Assembly (NCBI GenBank): GCA_044340025.1
Contig: JBIIUJ010000045.1
Coordinates: 1-16,538, forward strand
Reading direction: 5' to 3'
Origin: JBIIUJ01 sp044340025
Lineage (GTDB): Bacteria > Pseudomonadota > Alphaproteobacteria > Caulobacterales > Aquidulcibacteraceae
Length of the DNA: 16,538 nucleotides
Shown: positions 7,757 to 15,391 of the stretch, one piece after another
How the letters are laid out: every line of letters starts with the position of its first letter
How positions within the stretch are numbered: the first letter of the stretch is position 1
Translations under genes and position numbers: made by a program
The notes under the pieces: generated by a model
Told to the model about the DNA's origin: nothing
The model's database searches: none
What the model saw: only the letters and a program-made list of their open reading frames with translations

Positions 7757-8391
7757 TCAGAACCTATAGCGGGCGCCGATCTGGACTGTGGTGGCTTCGC
7801 GCTGCACCTCGTAATTGTTGCCGCCGACGCGGACTTTAGCGTCATCGGTCCGCAGCACCCGAACACCGCCATCGATCACCAGATTATCACTCAGCCGATA
7901 GCCCACGCCGCCCATCAACTGCCAGGCGGCGACTTGCTTGTCTCCGCTGAGAAGAAGGGACGGATTGCCCACCCTCATGCCGCCAGCGTCAACATTGGCC
8001 AAGCCGATGCCGCCCCGAGATAGCGCTGGAACTGGCCTTCCCGGTTGAAATCATAGTATCCGTTGACCATGAAAGCGTCGAGCGCCGAGCTTTTTCCAGA
8101 CAGCGACCCGCTCCTCTTCAGGTCGCTGTTCAGGCGCGAGTAAGCGCCTTCAAGCCGAAGCCCGTTTCCAAAGTCGTATCCGGCAGCCAGGTCACCCGAC
8201 ACGGCGGAATCCGTTTTTGCGCTTCCGCGCGCAGTGTTCGCCGCCTGTCCTTGCGCTGAGACCTCGCCCTGAACCGATGCGCCGAGCGCACCGCGCACAT
8301 AGACGCCGGACTCCTGAGCCGAGGCGGTCGTTGCCGACAGGAGAGCAATGAAGCCCAGCGTTGATGCAAGAGCTATCGTGATTTTGCGCAT
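7757..8391 (-). pseudogene. Outer-membrane beta-barrel protein, frameshifted
   Basis: Two frames together give one small porin-like protein of about 211 residues (OmpA-like N-terminal barrel type). The first part begins at ATG 8391 with GGAG 6 nt upstream, has a signal peptide ending ASA-QES, and runs through alternating barrel strands to QRYLGA. The second continues GIGLANVDAGG and ends in QIGARYRF, with the terminal Phe typical of barrel proteins. The break is near 8010: adding one C there (plus strand) restores a single frame. This is either a one-base deletion or a sequencing error. If real, the protein loses its last strands and would not assemble. Ligand or role unknown. Confidence 0.8.
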
Positions 8392-8480
8392 GTTTGGCTC
8401 CGTTTGTGTAGTGGATATTCCCACGACTGAACATTCGGTTGTCGAGCCTGAATGCGATCTGAATAGTAGATGAACTTCTG

Positions 8481-8510
8481 TTAAAATCACAGTGAATTAC
8501 TCAGACTCAA
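8481..8510 (-). promoter_or_regulatory. Candidate promoter of the beta-barrel gene
   Basis: On the minus strand TTGAGT (8510-8505) and TTTTAA (8486-8481) are spaced 18 bp, about 90 bp before the barrel start codon. The surrounding 8392-8540 is clearly richer in A+T than its neighbours, as expected of a promoter region or of foreign DNA. Assignment is by eye only. Confidence 0.3.
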
Positions 8511-8535
8511 GTGTCTTCGTCCAATCATTACTTAC

Positions 8536-8673
8536 ATGAAATGTCTTCTGCGGGAGCTTGAGCTTCCGCTTGCTGATCTGGCGCCGTCCGCCACACGTAG
8601 CCTCGACGCCGAAGCGGCCGTCAGCGACCACGCCGCCGTGCGGGCGCAGATCGGGCCCGCGACAAATCCGTGA
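8536..8673 (+). pseudogene. 3'-terminal remnant of a second EEP-family gene
   Basis: This 45-codon open frame ends in AVSDHAAVRAQIGPATNP. It matches the last catalytic segment of the EEP enzyme at 6822-7595, including the Asp-His pair, and shares an exact 28-bp block with it. Asn, Glu, GDFN and IDH motifs are all missing, so it cannot be an active enzyme. The homologous part probably begins near 8560; the first codons may belong to the barrel gene's upstream DNA. It lies 64 nt before the ABC exporter and probably marks the end of an EEP gene once adjacent to it. A genuine small gene is less likely. Confidence 0.6.
8620..8647 (+). repeat. 28-bp direct repeat, copy 2 (EEP remnant)
   Basis: Second copy of the block at 7491-7518, inside the EEP remnant and in the same reading phase. 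The two copies bracket the barrel gene and its promoter. Confidence 0.85.
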
Positions 8674-8737
8674 TCGTGCGGGGGCTCAGCCCGCGCTCTG
8701 TCATCAAACGGGTGCGCAGCGCGCGTAAGCGCGTTGG

Positions 8738-10531
8738 ATGGACGACGAACGTGATCACCCGCATGCGGGTCTGGCTTCCTGGCGCGGGGCGATCGGACTG
8801 TGCGCGCGCTATTGGGTGCGACAGCCCTGGATGCTGGCTGGCGTGATTGCGCTCAGCCTGGCGGCGACCGCGGCTTCGGTGGCGATTCCCGTGGCGGCGG
8901 GCGGGGTGGTGGATCTGCTCGCCACGCCGGACGGCGCCGCCCGGACCGAGGCGGCCTTTACCGCGCTGATCGCCATGACGGCGGTTACGCTCGCCCATTA
9001 TCTTCTGCGCGACCTTACCGTGCGCCTGTGGAACCGGCAGGAAGCGCGCGCGATGAAGCAGGTTCTGGACGAGGGCTTTGCCCGCGTGCAGCGCTTCTCT
9101 TCCGACTGGCACGCCAACACGTTCGCCGGCTCCACGGTGCGCAAGCTCACGCGCGGCAAATGGGCCTATGAGCACATTTCCGACATCCTCTGGATGCAGT
9201 TCTTCCCCCTCGCGCTGACGCTGATCGGCCTCACGATCGTGCTCGCCGGGCGCTATCCGCTCGTGGCGGCGGTGTTTGGCGGCGTAACGGCGCTTTATGT
9301 GGCGCTCAGCGTCGCGTTGGCGCTGATCTATGTGCGGCCGGCCAATGTGAAGGCGGCGGCTGCCGACAGCGCGCTGGGCGGGGCGGTGGCCGACGCCATC
9401 TCCAACAACGCGGCGGTCAAGGGCTTTGGCGCCGAGATGCGCGAAGAGACCCGCTTTGGCGCCGTCACGGAGCGCTGGCGCGGGCTTGCGCTGCGCTCCT
9501 GGCGGCGGGGGCTGGATATGGCGCTCGCCCAGCAGATGCTGTGGGCGGGGCTGCAGTTTTCCATGCTGGCCTTGCTGGTCGCAGCCGTGGCGCGTGGCGA
9601 GGCCCGGCCCGGCGACGTCGCCTTCGTGATCGCGGCGAACTTTCAGCTTGGCGGAAACTTGCGCCAGATGGGCGACCATATCCGCATGCTCCAGCGGGCG
9701 GTGGCGGAATTTGGCGACCTCGTCGATTTCGACCGCGCGCCCCTCGGCGTGGCCGATGCGCCCGGCGCCCAGCCCTTCGCGGCAAAGCGCGGGGAGATCG
9801 TGTTTGATGCGGTGACGTTTGCCTATCCCGGCTCGCCGCCGCTCTATGAAGGCTTCGACCTGCGGATCGCGCCGGGCGAACGGGTGGGGCTTGTGGGGCC
9901 GTCGGGCTCTGGCAAGTCCACCTTCGTGAAGCTGATCCAGCGCCTCTATGACGTGACCGACGGGGTGATCTGGATCGACGGCCAGGACGCGGCTTTGGTC
10001 GAGCAGGCGAGCCTGCGCCGCGCCATCGCCATCGTGCCGCAGGAGCCGGTGCTGTTTCACCGCACCTTGTCGGAAAACATCGCCTACGCCCGCGCCGACG
10101 CCACGGCGGCAGAGATCGAGGAGGCCGCCCGCCGCGCCCGCGCGCACGATTTCATCGCCCGCCTGCCCAAGGGCTATGCCACGCTGGTGGGCGAGCGCGG
10201 CGTGAAGCTCTCCGGCGGCGAGCGCCAGCGCGTGGCGATCGCGCGCGCCTTCCTCGCCGATGCGCCGATCGTGATCTTCGACGAGGCGACCTCCAGCCTC
10301 GACACGATTGCGGAAAAGGAAATCCAGGCGGCCATGGCCGCGCTGATGGCTGGGCGCACGACCATCCTGATCGCGCACCGCCTCTCCACCGTGAAACAGT
10401 GCGACCGGATCCTTGTGTTCGATCAGGGGCGGATCGTGGAAAGCGGCGACCACGCTGCGCTGCTGGCCCGCGAGGGCGGGATCTATCGCCGTCTGCACGA
10501 GGTGCAGGGCGAGGATGCGGTGATCGGATGA
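8738..10531 (+). CDS. ABC exporter, fused transmembrane and ATPase domains
   Basis: A 597-residue half-transporter expected to work as a homodimer in the inner membrane. Hydrophobic segments lie at roughly 31-55, 74-91, 151-170, 174-198 and 266-285 within an exporter-type membrane domain. The ATPase domain (about 352-590) is complete: Walker A GPSGSGKST (387-395), Q-loop Gln435, signature LSGGERQ (491-497), Walker B IVIFDEATSS with Glu516, D-loop SSLD and His547. It resembles lipid/multidrug/metal-conjugate exporters (MsbA/Atm1 class), but the substrate cannot be told. No strong ribosome binding site precedes ATG 8738. The stop overlaps the next start (ATGA), so the next gene is translationally coupled. 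Confidence 0.93.
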   Translation: MDDERDHPHAGLASWRGAIGLCARYWVRQPWMLAGVIALSLAATAASVAIPVAAGGVVDLLATPDGAARTEAAFTALIAMTAVTLAHYLLRDLTVRLWNRQEARAMKQVLDEGFARVQRFSSDWHANTFAGSTVRKLTRGKWAYEHISDILWMQFFPLALTLIGLTIVLAGRYPLVAAVFGGVTALYVALSVALALIYVRPANVKAAAADSALGGAVADAISNNAAVKGFGAEMREETRFGAVTERWRGLALRSWRRGLDMALAQQMLWAGLQFSMLALLVAAVARGEARPGDVAFVIAANFQLGGNLRQMGDHIRMLQRAVAEFGDLVDFDRAPLGVADAPGAQPFAAKRGEIVFDAVTFAYPGSPPLYEGFDLRIAPGERVGLVGPSGSGKSTFVKLIQRLYDVTDGVIWIDGQDAALVEQASLRRAIAIVPQEPVLFHRTLSENIAYARADATAAEIEEAARRARAHDFIARLPKGYATLVGERGVKLSGGERQRVAIARAFLADAPIVIFDEATSSLDTIAEKEIQAAMAALMAGRTTILIAHRLSTVKQCDRILVFDQGRIVESGDHAALLAREGGIYRRLHEVQGEDAVIG

Positions 10532-11349
10532 AGGGCGCGGGCGTGTTCGAAATCGCGCTTGCCGAGCCGCTTGCCGGCGAAGCCTTGCTGCTCGCCCCCG
10601 CGCCGCCCGACACTGCCGACCAGACGGTGGTGGAGACCATCGCCCTTGAGGCCGAGTCGCTGGGGCAGATCACGGCGGTGGACGGGGTGCGCGTTGCCTA
10701 TCTCCTCCGCGCGGAAGCCGGCGCCCGGCCGGTGCTGCGCTATGGCTTCGAGCCGTCGGGGCCCGGGCTGCCTGCGGAGGCCTTCCACGCGCATGGGTCG
10801 TCTTTCGAGACCCTGAGCCCGGACCTTGCCGCCCAGATCAGCGGCTTCGGCACGGCTGGCGACGTTCAGGGGCTGCTTCAGGCAATCGCCGACCGCTTCA
10901 CCTATGGCCACCCCGGCGCGCGGGTCGGCGCAGGTCTGGCGGCGATGCCGGCGTTTGGCCAAGAGCAGATCACCGGGTCTTGCGTGGACATCCATTCGAT
11001 CAGCGCCGCCGCATTGCGCCTGGTTGGCGTGCCGGCGGCCTATGTGATTGGCGGCTGGGTGCGCGACGGCGACGCCGACCGGCCGACCGGCCATTGCTGG
11101 CTTGCGCTTGGCGCGGAAGGCGTGGCGCCCGCCTGGGACGTGTCCCACCATCTGGAGTTTGGGCTTGGGCCGGTTCGGCCGGGGCTGAACCCGGAGCCGG
11201 GCCAGCGCTTTGCGTTGAGCTTTGGGCGCACGCCGCGCTTTGCGATCGAGGGCGGGCAGGTGGAGGTTCAGCCCGCGCTCTCCGGGTTCCATTGGGCCTC
11301 GGGGCCGCAAGCGGGCTGCAAGCTCAGAACGATCGGCCGGTTTCTGTAG
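10528..11349 (+). CDS. Transglutaminase-like cysteine protease-fold protein
   Basis: The 273-residue protein has a transglutaminase-core domain in its middle with an ordered triad: Cys152 in TGSCVDIHS, His189 in TGHCWLAL and Asp204 in PAWDVSHHLEF. An N-terminal region of about 100 residues looks beta-rich, as in bacterial members with a leading beta domain. These proteins are peptidases, amidases or crosslinking enzymes; which applies here is unknown. No signal peptide is seen, so it is probably cytoplasmic. ATG 10528 overlaps the exporter's stop by 4 nt and is chosen over earlier in-frame starts that would run far back into the exporter. The coupling suggests a joint role with the exporter. 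Confidence 0.85.
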   Translation: MKGAGVFEIALAEPLAGEALLLAPAPPDTADQTVVETIALEAESLGQITAVDGVRVAYLLRAEAGARPVLRYGFEPSGPGLPAEAFHAHGSSFETLSPDLAAQISGFGTAGDVQGLLQAIADRFTYGHPGARVGAGLAAMPAFGQEQITGSCVDIHSISAAALRLVGVPAAYVIGGWVRDGDADRPTGHCWLALGAEGVAPAWDVSHHLEFGLGPVRPGLNPEPGQRFALSFGRTPRFAIEGGQVEVQPALSGFHWASGPQAGCKLRTIGRFL

Positions 11350-11526
11350 CTTGGCTTTCGTTTTGGCGGGGCGGCGAAGCCTGGAAAAATGATCGACTTC
11401 AATAGATTGGTGTGTCTGTAGCCTATCAGCCTGGCTGCGCTCAATCGCGACAGGCGCCAGCTTGATGCACGGCGGCCGCGGCGCAGCCCTGAGGCATGTC
11501 CCCAGAACCGCGCCGCGCCCTGCGCG
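11350..11526. other. Convergent intergenic region
   Basis: This 177-bp gap lies between two converging genes, where terminators are expected. The only structure seen is a long-loop inverted repeat, GGCTGCGC (11433-11440) and GCGCAGCC (11481-11488). No T-run hairpin, gene or RNA is recognisable. Confidence 0.4.
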
Positions 11527-14178
11527 TCAGTAGCTGGCGCGGACCCCGAACAGGAACCGCCGGCCAAAGCTTTCCAGCTCATAGGGCTGGGACTTGTCGC
11601 CCTGATAGCGCAGGCCCTTCTCGTTGGTCAGGTTGTTGGCGTCGGCATAGACCGTCCAGTGTTTGCCGATGGCGTAGCGCGCGGAGAAATCCACCCGCTC
11701 GGTCGCGTCCCAGTAGAGGTCGCCCGCCGCGCCCGGCGACAGCTCGTCGAGCCATTCCGAGCGGCGCTGGTAGGAGAGCCGCAGCGAGACCCCATACTTC
11801 TCATAGAAGATGGAGGCCGCCGTGATCCGGTCCGACGTGCCGGGCAGGGCGCTTTTGCGGGTGGCCGACACATCGAACTCGCTGTCGAGGAAGGTCAGGC
11901 TCGCGTTCACCCCGAGGCCCGAAAAAGCGCCGGGCAGGAAGTCGAACGGGTGGTAATAGGCGAGCTCCAGCCCCTGCAGCTTGCCATCGCCGCCGTTCAG
12001 CACGGTTGAATAGGTATAGCCGCGCCGGTCGACGCCGTTGAAGTTGAAGCGCGTGTCGGCGAGCACCTCGGTGGCGTCGAAGATCACGTCCTTCACATCG
12101 CGGTGGAAGAAGCCCGCCGAGAGCAGGCCGGCGGTGGAGAAATACCACTCCGCCGACAGATCCACGCCTTGGGCCGTCTCCGGCTTGAGCGCCGGATTGC
12201 CGCCTGTGACGGTGCCGAAGCCCGGCACGTCGGTGACCGAAACGGTCGAGCGCAGGTCCGAAAAGCTTGGCCGCGCCGCGCCGGACACATAGGCTGCCCG
12301 CAGCTTCACCGCATCGGTCAGGTCGAACGTGTAGTGCACGCTTGGAAACAGGAAGCTCTCTTCAGCCGACAGGCTGATGGGCACGAGCGCTCCGCCCACG
12401 CTCGCCACGCCAGAAGAGGTCACTTCCGAGCGCTCGGCCCGCAGACCCGCCAGCAGCGTATGCCGCTCCCAGCGCCAGATGTTTTGCACATAGCCGGAGA
12501 GGATGTCCTCCTCCACCGTGTTGGCGAGCGCCGGGTTGGAGCGCGGCACGGGGAAGGTTCCCCCCGCGCCGTTGGCGCTCACCATGGCCGCGATCAGCGC
12601 GTCGTACTGGCGGCGCAGGGCCGGATTATCCATGAAGTTGACGTTGAAGCCCACATCGATGTTGCCGATCGCGGTGCGCTGGGTGATCAGATCGAGCGGG
12701 GTCCAGGTCACGCCAACCTGGCCGGCCGTGCCCGGCGCGCCGGCGGGCCCGCGCACCAGCACCGTGCCCACTGTGCCGTTCGGGCGCAGGAACGCGAAGT
12801 TGCCGGGGTCGTCGAAGCTGCGCGCATTGAACTGGGCGCCGGCCGTCAGGGTGGCGTCCGCGCCGAAGCTCTTCCACTCGCGGCTGACGTCCGCCTTCGC
12901 GAACTGGTCCTGCTGTTCGTTGAACTGCCGGAAGATGACGAGGGTTTCGGTGTCGAACGCCCGCTGGTTCAGGCTGGAACGCGGCAGGCCAAAATCGCGC
13001 GTGCCGGGGGTCGCGCCGGGCACAGTCTCGAAGATGGAGATGACTGGCACGCCCGCTTCGCCCGCCCGGAAGGTGAGGGAAGGCCGCAACAGCGGATTGG
13101 ACTGGACCTGCGCGATCAGCGGCAGATTGGTCAGGAAGCTCATGTCGGCCTGGCCGATGTCCCAGCTCACCTGATAGCCGGCGATCTTGTGCTCGCCATG
13201 CAGCACGAAGAGCTGGTTCTCGGTGGCGTAATTGCCTTCCTCGAACAGGCCCTGGACCGGAACCGAGACGAGGCGCCCGTCGGTCTTGGTGCGCGTGCCG
13301 GCGCCCTGGTTGAAGTTGAACGTGTATTGGGTGCGCGTCTCGGCGTCGAGGAACTCCGAATACAGGCCCGTGAAGCGGATCTGGTGATCGGGGTTGAAGC
13401 GATATTCCAGCCGGCCGAACAGCGCATTGGTCTCGCGCGTCAGCTCGTATTTCGCAAACCGCACCTGGCTCATGCCCACAGCATCGAAGCGCGGCTCGTA
13501 ATTGTCGGTATCCTGATCGAAGGAGAAAGCCGAGCCGCCGATCACGGCGCCGAACTTGTCGTTGGACCAGGAGACCCGCAGGCCATAGCTGGAGACCGGG
13601 CCGTCGCCGAGGTCGCCATAACCGCCGCCGGCTTCGGCGGAAATCGAGAGCCCCTTCACGCTCATCGGCGAGAAGGTCCGGATGTTCACCCGCCCGGCGA
13701 GGGATTCGGCTGGCATCTCGGGCGTCAGGGTCTTGTTCAGCTCAAGCTGGCTGATGACGGAGGCGGGCACGCTGTCGAAGCGGAAGATGCGGTCTTCCGC
13801 GCCGAGGACGTTCACGCCGTCGAACGACACGGTGGTCCAGCGCGCGGGCGCGCCGCGCACCTGAACATAGCGCTCCTGGCCCTGATCGCGCTGGACCGCG
13901 GCGCCGGGCAGGCGCTGAAGCGCGCCGGCGGCGGTCTGGTCGGGGAAGCGGCCGATCGTGTCGGCGGCGACCACATTGACGATATTGTCCGAGATCCGCT
14001 GCACCGCGAGCGAGCGGGCGATGGAATCACGGATCGGCGTGGCGGAGACGACGACGACTTCGGCGCGAGTCACGCCGGGCTCGGCAGGCGCCGCTTCGGT
14101 CTGGGCGATGGCGCCGCCGGCCGCGAGACATGGTGCGAGCGCGGCGCTGGCGAGCAGCGCCCTGGCAAAACTGGACAT
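11527..14178 (-). CDS. TonB-dependent outer-membrane receptor
   Basis: An 883-residue receptor with a signal peptide (cleavage probably after AIA, residue 25), a possible TonB box around EVVVVSATP (40-48), and a plug domain (about 53-168) with GRFPDQTAAGALQRLPG and the conserved NKTLTPEMPAESLAGRVNI stretch. A long barrel ends in GVRASY with a terminal aromatic. The plug wording matches the TonB-Xanth-Caul class found in xanthomonads, caulobacters and sphingomonads, often linked to carbohydrate or other large solutes. ATG 14178 is chosen over 14205 because it starts the signal peptide and has GGGGG 7 nt upstream. It follows a lipoprotein phosphatase on the same strand by 133 nt. The ligand is unknown; an organophosphate is possible from context. 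Confidence 0.95.
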   Translation of the reverse strand: MSSFARALLASAALAPCLAAGGAIAQTEAAPAEPGVTRAEVVVVSATPIRDSIARSLAVQRISDNIVNVVAADTIGRFPDQTAAGALQRLPGAAVQRDQGQERYVQVRGAPARWTTVSFDGVNVLGAEDRIFRFDSVPASVISQLELNKTLTPEMPAESLAGRVNIRTFSPMSVKGLSISAEAGGGYGDLGDGPVSSYGLRVSWSNDKFGAVIGGSAFSFDQDTDNYEPRFDAVGMSQVRFAKYELTRETNALFGRLEYRFNPDHQIRFTGLYSEFLDAETRTQYTFNFNQGAGTRTKTDGRLVSVPVQGLFEEGNYATENQLFVLHGEHKIAGYQVSWDIGQADMSFLTNLPLIAQVQSNPLLRPSLTFRAGEAGVPVISIFETVPGATPGTRDFGLPRSSLNQRAFDTETLVIFRQFNEQQDQFAKADVSREWKSFGADATLTAGAQFNARSFDDPGNFAFLRPNGTVGTVLVRGPAGAPGTAGQVGVTWTPLDLITQRTAIGNIDVGFNVNFMDNPALRRQYDALIAAMVSANGAGGTFPVPRSNPALANTVEEDILSGYVQNIWRWERHTLLAGLRAERSEVTSSGVASVGGALVPISLSAEESFLFPSVHYTFDLTDAVKLRAAYVSGAARPSFSDLRSTVSVTDVPGFGTVTGGNPALKPETAQGVDLSAEWYFSTAGLLSAGFFHRDVKDVIFDATEVLADTRFNFNGVDRRGYTYSTVLNGGDGKLQGLELAYYHPFDFLPGAFSGLGVNASLTFLDSEFDVSATRKSALPGTSDRITAASIFYEKYGVSLRLSYQRRSEWLDELSPGAAGDLYWDATERVDFSARYAIGKHWTVYADANNLTNEKGLRYQGDKSQPYELESFGRRFLFGVRASY

Positions 14179-14192
14179 GAACGAACCCCCAT

Positions 14193-14212
14193 CTCGGGAG
14201 CACATCCCCGAG
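14193..14212 (-). promoter_or_regulatory. Hairpin in the receptor's leader, just before its ribosome site
   Basis: On the minus strand CTCGGG and CCCGAG form a 6-bp GC-rich stem with an 8-nt loop, ending 14 nt before the receptor ATG and next to its GGGGG ribosome binding site. It could affect translation or mRNA stability. One short hairpin in GC-rich DNA may also be chance. Confidence 0.25.
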
Positions 14213-14275
14213 CGATGCGAGGGTAGCGTCAGCTTGCAACGCGCATTTGGAAGTTCGGTGTGTTTTCAGAGACAA

Positions 14276-14296
14276 GTCAGGGCGCGAAGGCCCGAC
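14276..14296 (-). terminator. Possible weak terminator or attenuator after the phosphatase gene
   Basis: On the minus strand GTC-GGGC pairs with GCCC-T-GAC across a CTTCGC loop, with one bulged T. The hairpin begins 15 nt after the phosphatase stop, followed by TTGTCTCTG rather than a true T-run. Read-through into the receptor gene is likely if it terminates only partly. Confidence 0.35.
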
Positions 14297-14311
14297 AAGT
14301 TGCCGATTGCC

Positions 14312-15391
14312 TCATTCCAGATAGAGCGACCGAAGCGTGGCGATATCGGCGGCGTCCACGCCGAGCGCTGCCTCGAGATAGCCCTCCACCGAGCCGTGGC
14401 GGCGCTCCATTTCGGCGAAGGCGGCGTTGAGATAGGCCGGATCGGAGGCCAGCAACGGCGCGCGCACCGCTGCGGGCAGCCGCGTGAGGAAGCCATAGGG
14501 CCCCTCCGCGCTGCGCTGCGCCTCCGGCCCCGTATAGGCCGCCTCGTAATTCACGATGTCATCCGACAGCGCGTAATCGGCGAGAATTGCGTCGCGCGGC
14601 ACGCCAAGAGCGGAGAGCACCAGCGCAGCTGCAATCCCGGTCCGGTCCTTTCCGGCCGAGCAATTGAACGCGAGCGGGGCCTTGCCGGCCAAAAGCTGCT
14701 CGAACATGTCGGCATAGTGGCCGGAGAAGCGGTCGAGCATGCCGCCATAAAGCGTGGCCATCGTGGCTGAGACCTTGGCGGCCGTCAGATCGGGCGCCGT
14801 CAGCGCCGTGCGCAGCACGCTGGAAGACGCATCGTCGTAGTCCCGAAAGCGGTAGTCGATGGCGCGCGCCGCCCACTGCGTCGGCTCGTTCGCGCGTTCC
14901 TCGGTGGAGCGGAAGTCGCACACGGTCTTGATGCCGAGACCGTCCAGATACTGATAATCCGCAGGCGTCAGATCCGCCATCACGCCCGAGCGATAGAGCA
15001 TGCCCCAGCGCACGCTTTTGCCCTCAGCCGCCGGATACCCGCCGAGGTCGCGGAAGTTGCGCCCGCCTTCCAGCGGCAAGACCCGCTCGGCGGCCCAAAC
15101 GCCCTGCGTCGCGCCATCGGCGAGGAGATGCAGATACACCCGCTCCGGCTGGCGGCTCACCTGGGCGAGCCCGCTCGCATTGTCGTCGGAGATCAGGGCG
15201 CGCCGGGCGAGATCGGGCGCAGGCGCGACATAGACATCCACGGGGCCGGCCGCAGACCATCGCACCGTCAGGCCGCCATCGGCATCGCGCGTGACGACGA
15301 TGTCTGCGGGCGCCGCCGCCGGCGCCGCGGGCGGCTGTGCGCAGCCAGCCAGCGCCAGCACCGTGGCGAGAAATCCTGCTGCGGCCCGCAT
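14312..15391 (-). CDS. Lipoprotein phosphatase, CX5R tyrosine-phosphatase family
   Basis: The 359-residue protein begins with a lipoprotein signal whose lipobox LAGC places the lipidated cysteine at Cys17, so it is anchored in an envelope membrane. After an Ala/Pro-rich linker there is a beta domain of about 75 residues, then the phosphatase domain with RNFRDLGGYP (111-120), CDFRSTEE (158-165) and the catalytic loop FNCSAGKDRTG with Cys244 and Arg250. This fits the Y_phosphatase3 family, whose members act on phosphotyrosine, phosphoserine or phosphoinositides; an inositol-phosphate substrate is another option. Asn replaces the His usual before the catalytic Cys. ATG 15391 follows AGGGAG by 7 nt; longer in-frame starts lack the signal. 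Confidence 0.9.
   Translation of the reverse strand: MRAAAGFLATVLALAGCAQPPAAPAAAPADIVVTRDADGGLTVRWSAAGPVDVYVAPAPDLARRALISDDNASGLAQVSRQPERVYLHLLADGATQGVWAAERVLPLEGGRNFRDLGGYPAAEGKSVRWGMLYRSGVMADLTPADYQYLDGLGIKTVCDFRSTEERANEPTQWAARAIDYRFRDYDDASSSVLRTALTAPDLTAAKVSATMATLYGGMLDRFSGHYADMFEQLLAGKAPLAFNCSAGKDRTGIAAALVLSALGVPRDAILADYALSDDIVNYEAAYTGPEAQRSAEGPYGFLTRLPAAVRAPLLASDPAYLNAAFAEMERRHGSVEGYLEAALGVDAADIATLRSLYLE

Noticed and set aside
8678..8694. GCGGG...CCCGC hairpin between the EEP remnant and the exporter
   Set aside because: Only five pairs around a seven-base loop and no T-run; too weak to call a terminator.
8757..8770. Perfect palindrome ACCCGCATGCGGGT near the ABC exporter start
   Set aside because: It lies inside codons 7-11, where GC-rich codons easily give palindromes. 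No second copy was noticed in the window, so an operator role is unsupported.
8621..10498. A 625-codon open frame antisense to the ABC exporter
   Set aside because: The composition is shadow-like (His, Arg and Gly rich) and the sense strand has all ABC motifs. The same applies to antisense frames over the alkaline phosphatase (5006-6730) and phnF/phnM (3342-4811).
11433..11488. 8-bp inverted repeat with a 40-nt loop between converging genes
   Set aside because: The loop is too long for an intrinsic terminator and 8-bp GC matches are expected by chance; mentioned only in the intergenic entry.
12103..14226. A 707-codon open frame antisense to the TonB receptor
   Set aside because: Its product is low-complexity Arg/Ala/Gly-rich with no family features, while the opposite strand encodes a complete receptor. 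Long antisense frames are common in DNA of this GC content.
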